Shown here one piece after another: positions 1 through 8,876 of a stretch of 33,712 nucleotides of DNA. Positions within the stretch are counted from its first letter, which is position 1, and every line of letters starts with the position of its first letter. The translations under genes and the position numbers were made by a program. The notes below the pieces were generated by a model that saw nothing but the letters and a program-made list of their open reading frames with translations, was not told the DNA's origin and made no database searches. The stretch is from Pedosphaera sp. (GTDB lineage Bacteria; Verrucomicrobiota; Verrucomicrobiia; Limisphaerales; SXQI01): contig JANYDC010000126.1 in NCBI GenBank assembly GCA_025359965.1, positions 1 through 33,712 on the forward strand, written 5' to 3'.

Positions 1-213
1 ACCGAGGAGCAGGCCTTGGCCAACATGGAAGCCCACTACCAACACCTTCCCTTGCCTTACCCCCCTTACGCCGGTCACAACAGACCCGGCGTCTTACACA
101 TCCTCCCCGCTGCCGCAGGCTTCAAATTCTGCCCTCCCACCGCCTTACCCCTCACCCCCGAAGAAACCAGAGTCCGGATTGCCGAGGCAAAACGCGCCAA
201 ATATGGAGTCTAA
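1..213 (+). CDS. C-terminal end of an unrecognised protein (partial at window edge)
   Basis: The reading frame is open from the first base (codons ACC GAG GAG CAG) and ends at a TAA at 211-213, so this is the last 70 codons of a longer gene. The visible part has a Pro/Tyr-rich stretch (LPLPYPPYAGHNRPG) and ends in a charged segment that looks helical (TPEETRVRIAEAKRAKYGV). I do not recognise the family. A TTG at 16 and an ATG at 25 could serve as starts, but the upstream codons fit continuous coding better. No clear terminator follows; the next 198 bp hold no gene I can support. Confidence 0.5.
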   Translation, partial: TEEQALANMEAHYQHLPLPYPPYAGHNRPGVLHILPAAAGFKFCPPTALPLTPEETRVRIAEAKRAKYGV

Positions 214-411
214 CAATTCCTAGCAGCCATGCTTTCTTGAGAGGGCGGTCGCTCCCACTCCAACTTCACCGATCATTGCTGGGAAATGGTATGAGAATCA
301 TCAAAATCAGAGGCCCATGCACTTTAAACCGCCCATGAGTTGACTCTTAAATGGTCGAACTCTCGTCTTTTTTGCTTTGCCCAACGCTCGTAGACGGGAT
401 GAAGTGGTGAC

Positions 412-1488
412 GTGCATTTGAGCCAGTTGAGACTTCGAGATTTCCGGAATTACGCGCGTTTGGACGCGGAGTTCGGGCCGGGGTTTCATTTGTTCCTTGG
501 GCGGAATGCCCAAGGGAAGACTAATTTACTCGAGGCGATTTATCTCCTGGCCACCTTGCGCTCATTTCGCGGGGTGACAAGCTCTCAAATGATCCGTCAT
601 GGGCAAAAGGGTTATTTTGTGGGCGGCGAGGCCGTTTCAGTCACGCATCGGGAGATTAAACTGTATTGGTCGGCGCGGGAGAGGAAACTGAGTTTGGACG
701 GCCAGCCCATTCGGCGGTTGAGTGATTTCGTGGGGGTGTTTCGGGCCGTGGTTTTTTGTTCGGAGGATGTGCAGTTGGTGAAAGGCCCGGGCAGTCGGCG
801 GCGGCGTTTCTTGGATCTATTGCTCGCGCAGACTCAGCCGGGATATTTGGCAACTTTGCAACGGTATGCAGCTGCGTTGCGGGCCAGAAATGCGCTGTTG
901 AAGCAGCGAACAACGGACGGAGCGGCCTTGGAAAGTTTTGGTCACGAGCTGGTCCGGTCGGGCGAGGAATTGATGAGGTCGCGCCTTTCGCTCATCCCCC
1001 GGCTGGCTCCCATTGTGGGGGGCGCACACCGGAAGATGGCTTCGACGAAGGAGGAATTGGCCATTTCCTATCAACCGGCCGTGGAAGGTGATTTCGGCTT
1101 GGCGTTGAAACGTAGCGAGGCGCGGGAGCGCGCCTTGCGTACCACCGTGGTGGGGCCTCACCGCGACGAACTACAATTGCTGATCGATGGCCAGCCAGCG
1201 GCACATTTTGCCAGCGAAGGGCAGAAGCGTACCCTGGCCATTGCCTTGAAGATGGCCCAGGCCGATTTTATCACAGCCTGCGTTGGCAGCGCGCCGGTAT
1301 TGCTGATTGACGATATTATGGGCGAACTCGATTTGCACCGGCGCTCTGGGTTCATGCCGCTGTTGCAACGAACCCATGCTTCGCAGAGCCAAGTATTTAT
1401 GACGTGTACCGAGGAAAACTGGCCATCCGAAATGAGCCGCGAGTTAAACCGTTGGCAGGTTGAGGGTGGGGGATTGCGGCGGGCTTAG
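412..1488 (+). CDS. recF: DNA replication and repair protein RecF
   Basis: RecF is an SMC-like ATPase that acts with RecO and RecR to load RecA on gapped DNA during recombinational repair. The 358-residue product begins with the typical HLSQLRLRDFRNY. It has a Walker A (GRNAQGKTN, residues 30-38), an ABC-type signature near residue 268 (SEGQKRTLAIALK) and a Walker B near 297 (VLLIDDIMGELD). Length is normal for the family. The start is GTG at 412; no ATG fits the conserved N-terminus. In many bacteria recF sits beside dnaA-dnaN-gyrB, but here its neighbours are an unrecognised gene and a membrane protease, so it is not in the origin cluster. It is followed after 77 bp by the protease gene on the same strand. 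Confidence 0.95.
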   Translation: MHLSQLRLRDFRNYARLDAEFGPGFHLFLGRNAQGKTNLLEAIYLLATLRSFRGVTSSQMIRHGQKGYFVGGEAVSVTHREIKLYWSARERKLSLDGQPIRRLSDFVGVFRAVVFCSEDVQLVKGPGSRRRRFLDLLLAQTQPGYLATLQRYAAALRARNALLKQRTTDGAALESFGHELVRSGEELMRSRLSLIPRLAPIVGGAHRKMASTKEELAISYQPAVEGDFGLALKRSEARERALRTTVVGPHRDELQLLIDGQPAAHFASEGQKRTLAIALKMAQADFITACVGSAPVLLIDDIMGELDLHRRSGFMPLLQRTHASQSQVFMTCTEENWPSEMSRELNRWQVEGGGLRRA

Positions 1489-1565
1489 GCTTTGGGATTA
1501 GGAAAAATTCGCGGTCTAGTCGGGAATGCTTTACCCGTACCACTTGTGTGGTAAGGTTTGCAGCG

Positions 1566-2216
1566 ATGGATCAATCGGCTCTGCTCAACGGTTTGCTGCT
1601 TTATTTGTGTTTTATCCCGGTATTAACGTTTCATGAGTTTGCCCACGCGTGGATGGCAAGCAAGTGCGGCGATGACACCGCGAAAAATCTGGGGCGCGTC
1701 TCCCTCAATCCAGCCGTACACATCGATACAATCGGCACGATTGTTCTTCCTTTGCTGGCTGTCACCCTGGCTGCGGCGGGTTCCGGATTGGCGGGGTTCA
1801 TAATTGGTTGGGGCAAGCCTGTGCCAGTCAATATTAGCAATCTTCACAATCCCCGCCGCGATGACACGCTGGTGGCCTTGGCAGGCCCAGCCATGAACAT
1901 TCTTCTGGCGGCAGTGATTATGGGCGCGCTGAAGATCGGTATTCTTACCGGCTCTCATATTCTCGTTGAGATGTGCAATAACCTGATTCTCGTCAGTTTG
2001 TTTCTTTGCTTCTTCAACCTTCTGCCAATTCCTCCCCTCGATGGTTCCCATGTTTTAAAAAATGCAGTCAATATGCCGTGGGAGACCTATATGAGGTTGG
2101 CTCAGTACGGGTTTATTTTCATTATCATTGCTATCCAAATCCCCCAGGTTCGTGCTCTTATTGCCTGGGCAACTTTTTTGACTTACCAATTTCTTGCGTC
2201 GCTTTACCATCTTTAA
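1566..2216 (+). CDS. Site-2-protease-like M50 zinc metalloprotease (membrane)
   Basis: This is a small integral membrane zinc protease of family M50. The HEFAH motif (HExxH, residues 23-27 from this start) sits in a hydrophobic segment, and the second active-site motif, NLLPIPPLDGSH, lies in the C-terminal half with the Asp that completes the metal site. Several hydrophobic segments make it polytopic. It lacks the PDZ domain of RseP, so it is the short type of about 215 residues that is widespread with unknown substrates. I chose ATG 1566 over an in-frame GTG at 1548 because AAGG at 1553-1556 is well placed for it. The kinase gene follows 6 bp downstream, suggesting co-transcription. Confidence 0.9.
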   Translation: MDQSALLNGLLLYLCFIPVLTFHEFAHAWMASKCGDDTAKNLGRVSLNPAVHIDTIGTIVLPLLAVTLAAAGSGLAGFIIGWGKPVPVNISNLHNPRRDDTLVALAGPAMNILLAAVIMGALKIGILTGSHILVEMCNNLILVSLFLCFFNLLPIPPLDGSHVLKNAVNMPWETYMRLAQYGFIFIIIAIQIPQVRALIAWATFLTYQFLASLYHL

Positions 2217-2222
2217 CGCTTT

Positions 2223-2930
2223 ATGCTGCAATCCACGCGAACATTTGCCGAGATGGGCTTCCCCGGTCGGCTGATTGCCGTTGAGGGTCTCGACGGCTCA
2301 GGCAAATCTACGCAGATCCATCTGGTTCAGCGCTGGCTGGAACAGATGGGCGCCCGGGTTTTTTTCACGGCATGGAACTCCTCCGAGCTGGTAAAGACCG
2401 CGACCAGCAAAGGAAAGAAACGGGAACTCCTCACGCCCACTACCTTTAGCCTGATTCACGCCACCGATTTTGCCGATCGTTACGAACGCCAGTTGCTGCC
2501 CCTTCTTCGCGCAGGTTACATCGTTCTTTGCGATAGGTATATTTTTACAGCCTTCGCCCGTGACACCGTGCGGGGATGCCGTCCCAGCTGGGTGCGCGGC
2601 AACTACAGTTTTGCGGGTCTGCCTGATTTGACCTTCTTTTTCAAGGCCAGCCTGGAAATCTCCCTAAGTCGCATCCTCGATAATCGGCCCGAATTGAAAT
2701 ATTTCGAGGCCGGCATGGATTTAAAGTTGTCGCAGGATCCGTATGAGAGTTTCCGCATCTTCCAGGGGCGGATCTATGAACAGTATCTTGCCATGAGCAC
2801 GGAGTTTGATTTTGTCACGATGGACGCGAATCAGAGGATTGAAACCCAGCAATCGATTTTCCGTCAGATCGTTCGGAGCAAAATTGACCTTGATCAGTTC
2901 ATTTCCAAACAGCCTTCGACCCGCGCATGA
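2223..2930 (+). CDS. Thymidylate-kinase-like P-loop protein, copy 1
   Basis: This is a thymidylate-kinase-like nucleoside-monophosphate kinase fold of 235 residues. It has an intact P-loop (GLDGSGKST, residues 22-30) and the DRY motif (CDRYIF, residues 103-108). The Arg-Glu-Pro-Gly-Gly motif that follows the P-loop in authentic dTMP kinases is absent; the equivalent region reads TAWNSSELVK. The protein is therefore a divergent member whose substrate cannot be assumed to be dTMP. The C-terminal half (residues about 165-235) is longer than usual. The last codons overlap the ATG of a second copy (ATGA at 2927-2930), so the two are translationally coupled and may work as a heteromer. Confidence 0.8.
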   Translation: MLQSTRTFAEMGFPGRLIAVEGLDGSGKSTQIHLVQRWLEQMGARVFFTAWNSSELVKTATSKGKKRELLTPTTFSLIHATDFADRYERQLLPLLRAGYIVLCDRYIFTAFARDTVRGCRPSWVRGNYSFAGLPDLTFFFKASLEISLSRILDNRPELKYFEAGMDLKLSQDPYESFRIFQGRIYEQYLAMSTEFDFVTMDANQRIETQQSIFRQIVRSKIDLDQFISKQPSTRA

Positions 2931-3700
2931 AAAAGAAGCCACGCAAACAGGTCGAGCAAGCAACCATTCTTGTCCCGCCCACTTCGCCCAAGCGGTTTTT
3001 TGGTCACGGCATTCCAGGTACCAAACTGGAGGAGTTGACGGGTAAGCTGATCGTGGTGGAGGGAGCTGACGGCTCGGGGCGATCCACTCAAATCAGTCGC
3101 CTGGTCAATTGGCTTGAAGGCAATGGCCATGCCACGGTTCAGGTGGGCTTGAAACGTTCCACTTTGGTCAGCGAGGAGTTGAACAACGCCCAGAGGGGAA
3201 ATATTCTGAGCCGCATCACCCTGAGCCTGTTTTACGCCACTGATTTTGCCGATCAGTTGGAGAACATCATCCTCCCCGCTCTTAGATCCGGTTTCATGGT
3301 TCTGGCCGACCGTTACATCTATACCCTGATGGTCCGCGACATGGTGAGGGGCATGGAAGAAAACTGGGTCAGAAACCTTTACGGCATGGCGCTGGTTCCG
3401 GACGCGGTGTTCTACTTAAACGTCTCCCCTGAGGAGTTGGTGCAGCGGAATTTTGCCAAGAATCATTCATTGGATTTTTGGGAAAGCGGGATGGATCTGG
3501 GGCTCTCGCGCGACATGTTTGACAGTTTCCTGACCTACCAAGGACTCGTGCAGGACAAGTTCAAGCAGATGCAGGCCAGCTATCAGTTCCACATCGTCGA
3601 TGCCCACCAGAGCGTCGACAAGGTCAACGAGATGTTGCGCCAGGAGATTGAGAAGGTCCTGGCCCACGGCCAGTTGACGCAGCCTCCTTCAAGTTCCTGA
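2927..3700 (+). CDS. Thymidylate-kinase-like P-loop protein, copy 2 (P-loop Lys replaced by Arg)
   Basis: This is a 257-residue paralog of the gene just upstream, with the same layout: P-loop region, ATDFAD, ADRYIY (residues 127-132) and a C-terminal part sharing ESGMDLGLSRD with the EAGMDLKLSQD of copy 1. Its P-loop reads GADGSGRST (residues 46-54), with Arg at the position of the catalytic Lys; the codon at 3090-3092 is CGA. It has a basic N-terminal extension of about 35 residues. The loss of the lysine suggests weak or no kinase activity and perhaps a regulatory or structural role beside copy 1, but this is inference. Its 3' end overlaps the convergent isomerase gene by 77 nt. Confidence 0.8.
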   Translation: MKKKPRKQVEQATILVPPTSPKRFFGHGIPGTKLEELTGKLIVVEGADGSGRSTQISRLVNWLEGNGHATVQVGLKRSTLVSEELNNAQRGNILSRITLSLFYATDFADQLENIILPALRSGFMVLADRYIYTLMVRDMVRGMEENWVRNLYGMALVPDAVFYLNVSPEELVQRNFAKNHSLDFWESGMDLGLSRDMFDSFLTYQGLVQDKFKQMQASYQFHIVDAHQSVDKVNEMLRQEIEKVLAHGQLTQPPSSS

Positions 3701-4484
3701 TGCTTTGGGAGGCAATCACGTCCGTGCCTTCGCTGAAATCAAAGACCTCCACGGAAATCCAGCCGCCATAGTTAACAGAATTCAAGGCCTCCATGATTGG
3801 CTTGAAATCGACTTCGCCAAAGCCCGGGCCTTTTAGGTTGGGATCGTTCACATGGAAGTGACGGAAAAAGCACTCATGGGTATTGATGAGAGCGGTGATT
3901 GGTACGCTCTCGGTGCTCATGGCCTTCACATCAAGCAAAATGCGGCAGGCCGGGCTTTTCATTGATTCGGCAAAGGCGCGCGTTTCAGCTGCGGTATTCC
4001 AAAAATCGGTTTCCTGAGGGCCAAGAGGTTCTAGGCACAAGGTGATTCCAAGATCCTCGCAGGTCCGGATTGGATCACGCAGCGTTTCACGGGCGAACTC
4101 CGTGGCTTGTTCCTGGGTCACGCCCGGCAGGAGGTTGCGCTGTTTGGGTGAACCGAAGACCAGTATTTTTCCGCCCATGTCCCGGCAGGCTTTAGCCAGC
4201 TCTCGCAGGTAAACCGAGGTCCTTTTTCTGACGGTGGCATCGGGATGAGTGGCGTGAAATCCCTCGGTTTTGGCCAGCAGCCAGTGGAGCGCGGCTATTT
4301 CCATTCCATGCTCCGCCGCCAGATTTTTCAACCGCTCCCGTTCGGCGATAGAGACATCACTAATCAATTTTCCTAGCGTGAATGGAGCGATCTCAATTCC
4401 CGAGTAACCGTACCTATGGGCCGTGGCGAAGATTCGCTCCATCGGCCAGCCTTCGAAGATTTCGTTGCAAATAGAGTATTTCAT
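3624..4484 (-). CDS. Sugar phosphate isomerase/epimerase family protein (TIM barrel)
   Basis: This 286-residue protein belongs to the AP-endonuclease-2-like TIM-barrel family of sugar phosphate isomerases and epimerases. The usual metal and substrate positions are visible in order: Glu in LCLEPLG, Asp in RILLDVKAM, His in FRHFHVNDP and Glu in WISVEVFDF. No signal peptide is seen. The substrate cannot be predicted; relatives act on ketoses, inosose and hydroxypyruvate. The start ATG overlaps the xseA stop (ATGA at 4481-4484), so it is the last gene of the trpB-xseA operon. The C-terminal 25 residues, rich in Gly, Ser and Pro, lie antisense to the end of the second kinase gene. Confidence 0.85.
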   Translation of the reverse strand: MKYSICNEIFEGWPMERIFATAHRYGYSGIEIAPFTLGKLISDVSIAERERLKNLAAEHGMEIAALHWLLAKTEGFHATHPDATVRKRTSVYLRELAKACRDMGGKILVFGSPKQRNLLPGVTQEQATEFARETLRDPIRTCEDLGITLCLEPLGPQETDFWNTAAETRAFAESMKSPACRILLDVKAMSTESVPITALINTHECFFRHFHVNDPNLKGPGFGEVDFKPIMEALNSVNYGGWISVEVFDFSEGTDVIASQSIRNLKEAASTGRGPGPSQSPGATSR

Positions 4485-6022
4485 TCGGATTTTACGGTGG
4501 CCTTTATTTCACCATCAGCCAACAGAACACGCAGTGCTTCGCCAGGGGAAACATCAGCGGGGCTCTTCACGACTTTTTCATCCTCAGTCCTCAGCACAAT
4601 CGCGTATCCGCGCCGCATGGTCTGTTGCGGAGCAAGAATTTCCAGCCTTTGGCGCAAAGATTCAAGGTGTTTACGGGCGTGCTGCAGTTGGTTGGCGGAG
4701 GCGAGTGTGAGCCGTCTGCCAAACTGGGCCATGCGCTGGCGCGAATCTGCCAGCCGTCGGCGTGGGTGATAGGATTGAAGCAGTTGCGCGAATCGCGCCA
4801 GTGTCCTGCGGCGGTCCTCCATACTTCGGTGCAGACTGGCCGAGAGCCGGTCCGCCAGGACGTCGAGGGTTTGCGCGTCCTCCCTCAACCGCCTGCGCGG
4901 ATGGGCCCGAGCCAATCGCTCGCTCACCGTCCGAAGCGCATCGCGAAAGCGCCGCAAATTGTTGGCCATGGCGGCGGATTGGCGCGCGTGTAAACGAGCC
5001 AGATGTTCCCGGGCTTGGAAGGCCTGCTGGGTGATTTCCTCGGCTGCGAGGGTGGGGGTGGCGCAGCGTTTATCCGCCACAAAATCGCTGATGGTAAAAT
5101 CGATTTCGTGCCCCACCGCTGAAATAGTGGGCAAAGCAGAAGCTGCCAAAGCGCGAGCCACCACCTCTTCATTAAATGCCCAAAGATCTTCCAAACTCCC
5201 GCCGCCTCGTGTGACCAGAATCAGGTCGAGCGGCGTGGGTTGTTGGGCTGACCACATGTTGAGCAGGCCTAAGGCTGCCGCGATCTCTGCTCCCGCTCCC
5301 TCGCCCTGCACCCGTGCCGGAGCCAGCACAATTTGTAATCCTGGGTCGCGTTTTCGTATGACGTGGAGCACATCCTGCAACGCAGCGGCTTGGAGAGAGG
5401 TGACAATGCCAATGCGCGCGGGGAATTGGGGGATGGGTCTTTTGCGCGCGGGCTCAAACAATCCCTCTGTTTGCAGCTTGGCCTTGAGCCGTTCAAATGC
5501 TGCGTGCAAAGCGCCGATGCCCAGCAATTCCAGTTTGCTGACGATCAGTTGATGCTGGCCGCGGGCCTCGTACACGGTTAATTCGCCGGTGGCCACCACT
5601 TCCACTCCGTCCTTCAGGCTGGCCAAAGTCGCGCGCCCGAGGTCATCCGCCGAGCTGCGGAACAGCACGCAGGCCAGTTGTGCGTCGTCGTCCTTCAGCA
5701 CAAAATAACGATGGCCGCTCGTTTGATTGCGAAGGTTGCTGATCTGGCCCACCACTTTGACTTTGCCGTATGCCGTTTCCAGAGTGCGGCGGATGCGGCT
5801 GGTCAGTTGGCTGACCGTGACGGTGGGGATGGGCGTGCCAGCGGTGGCAGCTGAAGCCAAGGGGTTTGCTTTTGGCTGCTCCAGGGATTTTTCGGCCGCC
5901 CTGGCCACTGCCAATGGCTCGGTGGGCTGCGGAAGAATGGGCTTTTCCGCAGGCTTGGTGATCACCGGTGCTGGCTCGCCGAAGCCGGGGAATTCCCATT
6001 GGGACTGCGATGGCTTCGGCAT
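4481..6022 (-). CDS. xseA: Exodeoxyribonuclease VII large subunit
   Basis: XseA is the catalytic subunit of exonuclease VII, which degrades single-stranded DNA into acid-soluble oligonucleotides. The 513-residue product has a Pro/Ala-rich N-terminal extension of about 65 residues that the family normally lacks. An OB-fold nucleic-acid-binding domain follows (VSQLTSRIRRTLE to LACVLFRSS), then the nuclease domain with RIGIVTSLQAAALQDVL, VTRGGGSLEDLWAFN and AVGHEIDFTISDFVAD, and a long helical C-terminal region. The small subunit gene xseB, often adjacent, is not present in this window. It starts 10 bp after the trpB stop and overlaps the isomerase start by 4 nt. Confidence 0.95.
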   Translation of the reverse strand: MPKPSQSQWEFPGFGEPAPVITKPAEKPILPQPTEPLAVARAAEKSLEQPKANPLASAATAGTPIPTVTVSQLTSRIRRTLETAYGKVKVVGQISNLRNQTSGHRYFVLKDDDAQLACVLFRSSADDLGRATLASLKDGVEVVATGELTVYEARGQHQLIVSKLELLGIGALHAAFERLKAKLQTEGLFEPARKRPIPQFPARIGIVTSLQAAALQDVLHVIRKRDPGLQIVLAPARVQGEGAGAEIAAALGLLNMWSAQQPTPLDLILVTRGGGSLEDLWAFNEEVVARALAASALPTISAVGHEIDFTISDFVADKRCATPTLAAEEITQQAFQAREHLARLHARQSAAMANNLRRFRDALRTVSERLARAHPRRRLREDAQTLDVLADRLSASLHRSMEDRRRTLARFAQLLQSYHPRRRLADSRQRMAQFGRRLTLASANQLQHARKHLESLRQRLEILAPQQTMRRGYAIVLRTEDEKVVKSPADVSPGEALRVLLADGEIKATVKSE

Positions 6023-6032
6023 GTGTGGTGTG

Positions 6033-7229
6033 CTAGGCGGTGATATTGAGACGCGCGGCCACCTGCATCACATCCTTGTCCCCGCGGCCGGACAGGTTGA
6101 CGATGATGAGATCGTCCTGGGACATTTTCGGTGCACGCTCAATGGCGGCGGCCACAGCGTGGGCGGATTCCAAGGCGGGGATAATTCCCTCCAACCGGGC
6201 AAGCCGGATGAATGCCTCGAGCGCCTGATCATCAGTGGCGTAGGTGTAGTCCACCCGCTTTTCGTCTCGCAGCCAGGCATGTTCCGGTCCTACTGCTGCA
6301 TAATCAAGTCCTGCCGAAACACTGTGCGTCATTTGGATCTGGCCAAACTCATCCTGCAAAATATAGGAGCGAGTACCTTGCAATACTCCAAGTGAACCGC
6401 CCTGAAAGCGTGCCGCGTGTTTTTCGGGAAAGATGCCTTCGCCACCGGCCTCGACACCAAGCATTCTGACCGATTCATCGCCAAGGAAAGGATGGAACAG
6501 TCCAATGGCGTTGGATCCGCCACCGACACAGGCAATCAGCAAATTGGGCAGTCGCTCTTCCTGCTCCAGAATCTGACGACGGGCTTCCTCACCGATGATG
6601 CGATGAAAATTGCGAACCATTAAAGGGTAGGGGTGCGCTCCATATGCCGTGCCCAGGATGTAATGGGTGGACCGAATGTTGGTCACCCAATCGCGCATGG
6701 CTTCATTGACCGCCTCCTTGAGAGTCTTTTGACCGGCAGTGACTGGAACCACCTCGGCTCCGAGCATCTTCATGCGGTAGACATTCAGAGCCTGCCTTTC
6801 ACAATCCACTGCGCCCATGTAAATAACGCATTTCATGCCGAACATGGCGCTGACCGTGGCCGTGGCGACGCCGTGCTGTCCTGCCCCAGTCTCGGCAATA
6901 ATCCGTGTCTTGCCCATGCGTTTGGCCAAAAGGATCTGGCCCATCGCGTTGTTGATCTTGTGCGCTCCGGTATGGAGGAGATCTTCCCGCTTCAGATAAA
7001 TCTTCGCGCCGCCGAGTTCCTTGGTCAGCCGTTGGGCGTGGTAGAGCGGGGTGGGGCGTCCCACAAACTCGCGCAGATAATAGCTGAGTTCGCGTTGAAA
7101 TTCCGGATCCTTTTGGGCGCGAAAATACTCCTCCTCAAGCTCCTGCAAGGGATGCATCAGGGTTTCAGGCACATACCTTCCACCGAAAGGTCCAAAGTGC
7201 CCGTTCGCATCAGGTACATTAGTAGTCAT
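6033..7229 (-). CDS. trpB: Tryptophan synthase beta chain
   Basis: TrpB is the pyridoxal-phosphate enzyme that condenses indole with serine in the last step of tryptophan synthesis. It is a 398-residue protein from ATG 7229, beginning with the typical [18 protein letters not shown]. The PLP lysine is in [10 protein letters not shown] (Lys91) and the phosphate-binding loop is [11 protein letters not shown] 7229 is preferred over in-frame starts at 7241 and 7301 because GGAAG lies 5 nt upstream and the length then matches the family. It is the first gene of a minus-strand operon with xseA and an isomerase; trpA and the other trp genes are not in the window. Confidence 0.95.
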   Translation of the reverse strand: MTTNVPDANGHFGPFGGRYVPETLMHPLQELEEEYFRAQKDPEFQRELSYYLREFVGRPTPLYHAQRLTKELGGAKIYLKREDLLHTGAHKINNAMGQILLAKRMGKTRIIAETGAGQHGVATATVSAMFGMKCVIYMGAVDCERQALNVYRMKMLGAEVVPVTAGQKTLKEAVNEAMRDWVTNIRSTHYILGTAYGAHPYPLMVRNFHRIIGEEARRQILEQEERLPNLLIACVGGGSNAIGLFHPFLGDESVRMLGVEAGGEGIFPEKHAARFQGGSLGVLQGTRSYILQDEFGQIQMTHSVSAGLDYAAVGPEHAWLRDEKRVDYTYATDDQALEAFIRLARLEGIIPALESAHAVAAAIERAPKMSQDDLIIVNLSGRGDKDVMQVAARLNITA

Positions 7230-7328
7230 CACCGCTTCCATGCCCCTATCATGCGCCACTGACGAGCCCTTCGCAAAAACAAAACTCTGTAAGGTTGGCA
7301 CTCAATGTTCCCTAACCAGAGAAGAACC

Positions 7329-8558
7329 TCATTTATTTAAAACACTTTCGGTTTCGTCTATGAGTGGATGCTCGAAGGCACTTGCATAGGCGTCAAGCGT
7401 AGAAGCCTTGATTCGCAGTTGTCGGCCCGAATTGCGCCATCCAGTTACCGCAGTGAAAACCTCATTCAGAATCTTTTTCGACTCAGCCGCCCTGAGCCCA
7501 AATCGTCCAGCCGCAGCGAGTGCGCCCAAAATGCTCGATTCTCCATTGTCCTCTGTGATAGCGGTCTTGTTGGTGTCTGCCCGGTCCATTTCGGGGACGG
7601 GGTTTAGGTCATAGGCAGGCGAAAGGGACCAGCGTCCGGGTTCGTGCATCAGGAATCCGTGATTTCGCATGTGATCATCGTAGTTGCTGGCTAGGAGGGA
7701 GAAAACAAGGCGTCGCCACAATTCTTGAAGGTCTCCGGGGACATCCCTCCCAAATTGCCTGATACCATCTGCGAGCATGGTGTAAGCTCCTAAGTCCCCT
7801 TCGGCCAGACCCAGCAGGCTTGATGCGGATATAAATGGGGTTCGCTCTTTACCGGCGCGATCAAATCGTGTGATGACGGCAATACTCTGGCCAGCCAAAA
7901 TTACCCGCTGGTGTTCCGCGACTTGAATGCCTGCCTTAGTTGCGAGAGTTAGCGCAAGAATTTCACCTGCCGCGATATCCCTTGGGTCATCAGGCTTGGG
8001 AAATTTCGCAATGCCGAGTTGGCCATTGGCGAGGGCGACCGCTGCTTTTGGTCGTGCTCCACCCACTGGTGAGCCCGCACCCAGAAGAAACCGCAAATCC
8101 TGCGCGGTTTCGGTTTCACTATGGATGGCATCTGTGGCGCTCAGCAGCTCATTCAGGCGCACCAAAGGCGGAAGTTTACCACTGGTTGGTGCGAGAAATG
8201 AACTTTTGGCATCTGTTCTAAAACGTAGCGCTCCGATGCGTGATGCATCATCCAGAGCCAATACGTAGTCGATATCTCGATACGGCTTTTGAGTAAGCAC
8301 TTTCTTTCGTACAGCCCGCTCAATCAAAACGCGGCCCCACCGATCAGGTCCGCAATCCTGAATCGCGCCGAAAAGCGTGGTGGCATGGTGAAGGCCTCGT
8401 TGCAGAGGCAGCGAGGTTGGATCTATGGCGAAGGCATCGTCACGCTGAAGCCATTCGGGCGCGTACTCAAAAGATACCGAGGGGCTCCGATCAGCAGCGT
8501 GAAGTCGACCTACCAGATGTGTTCCACTCAGCCAATTTATGTGGACTTCAATGCTCAT
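7329..8558 (-). CDS. hipA: HipA-family serine/threonine kinase toxin
   Basis: This is a HipA-like kinase of 409 residues. E. coli HipA phosphorylates glutamyl-tRNA synthetase and induces persistence; the target here is unknown. Visible elements are a HipA N-terminal subdomain (LVGRLH to FEYAPEWL), the Gly-rich segment SPVGGARPKA (163-172), the nucleotide-binding lysine in GIAKFP (about 185), the catalytic loop SNYDDHMRNHGF (Asp294) and the metal-binding AYDLNP (Asp317). The catalytic loop has Arg where E. coli HipA has Lys (DGHAKN), a change I believe is common in this subgroup. The start ATG overlaps the hipB stop (ATGA, 8555-8558). Expression should be controlled by HipB at the operator upstream of hipB. 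Confidence 0.92.
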   Translation of the reverse strand: MSIEVHINWLSGTHLVGRLHAADRSPSVSFEYAPEWLQRDDAFAIDPTSLPLQRGLHHATTLFGAIQDCGPDRWGRVLIERAVRKKVLTQKPYRDIDYVLALDDASRIGALRFRTDAKSSFLAPTSGKLPPLVRLNELLSATDAIHSETETAQDLRFLLGAGSPVGGARPKAAVALANGQLGIAKFPKPDDPRDIAAGEILALTLATKAGIQVAEHQRVILAGQSIAVITRFDRAGKERTPFISASSLLGLAEGDLGAYTMLADGIRQFGRDVPGDLQELWRRLVFSLLASNYDDHMRNHGFLMHEPGRWSLSPAYDLNPVPEMDRADTNKTAITEDNGESSILGALAAAGRFGLRAAESKKILNEVFTAVTGWRNSGRQLRIKASTLDAYASAFEHPLIDETESVLNK

Positions 8559-8869
8559 GGTTTTGGACGTCGGATTCGTAGCGGCAGACGCTGCTCATCC
8601 AGACTGAGAGCGAGTTCGTCCCTGGCGGGTGTTGCGAGGTCTGCCAGACGGTTGTGGAGTTGGAGTATGAACGATGCTGCTGCCAATGTTCCTATTGCAA
8701 CCGTTGGGTCGCCACGTTCCAGTCGCCAGAGTGTATCGCGGCTGACAAAGAGGCGGGATGCCATATCGCTCGTTGAGATACCCCGCTTACGACGCGCAAG
8801 TGCCAGGTCGCGGCCCAGTTTGCGGAGCGCGTGGGTTGCGGGCAGTGGTAGGGAGGTGGGCTCTGACAC
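8555..8869 (-). CDS. hipB: HipB-type helix-turn-helix antitoxin
   Basis: This 104-residue protein has an XRE/HTH_3 domain at about residues 14-68: LGRDLALARRKRGISTSDMASRLFVSRDTLWRLERGDP is a textbook helix-turn-helix. By analogy with E. coli HipB it binds HipA, neutralises it and represses the operon. Its C-terminus is basic and ends RIRRPKP, unlike the Trp tail of E. coli HipB. The start is GTG at 8869. The 59 bp between it and the upstream WG-repeat gene hold a TTGACA box and two direct repeats that look like operators. It is translationally coupled to hipA. Confidence 0.9.
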   Translation of the reverse strand: MSEPTSLPLPATHALRKLGRDLALARRKRGISTSDMASRLFVSRDTLWRLERGDPTVAIGTLAAASFILQLHNRLADLATPARDELALSLDEQRLPLRIRRPKP

Positions 8870-8876
8870 ACTTATT

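Noticed and set aside
340-368. TTGACT box upstream of recF as a sigma-70 promoter
   Set aside because: The hexamer 17 bp downstream is far from TATAAT (TCGTCT), so the pair is not convincing.
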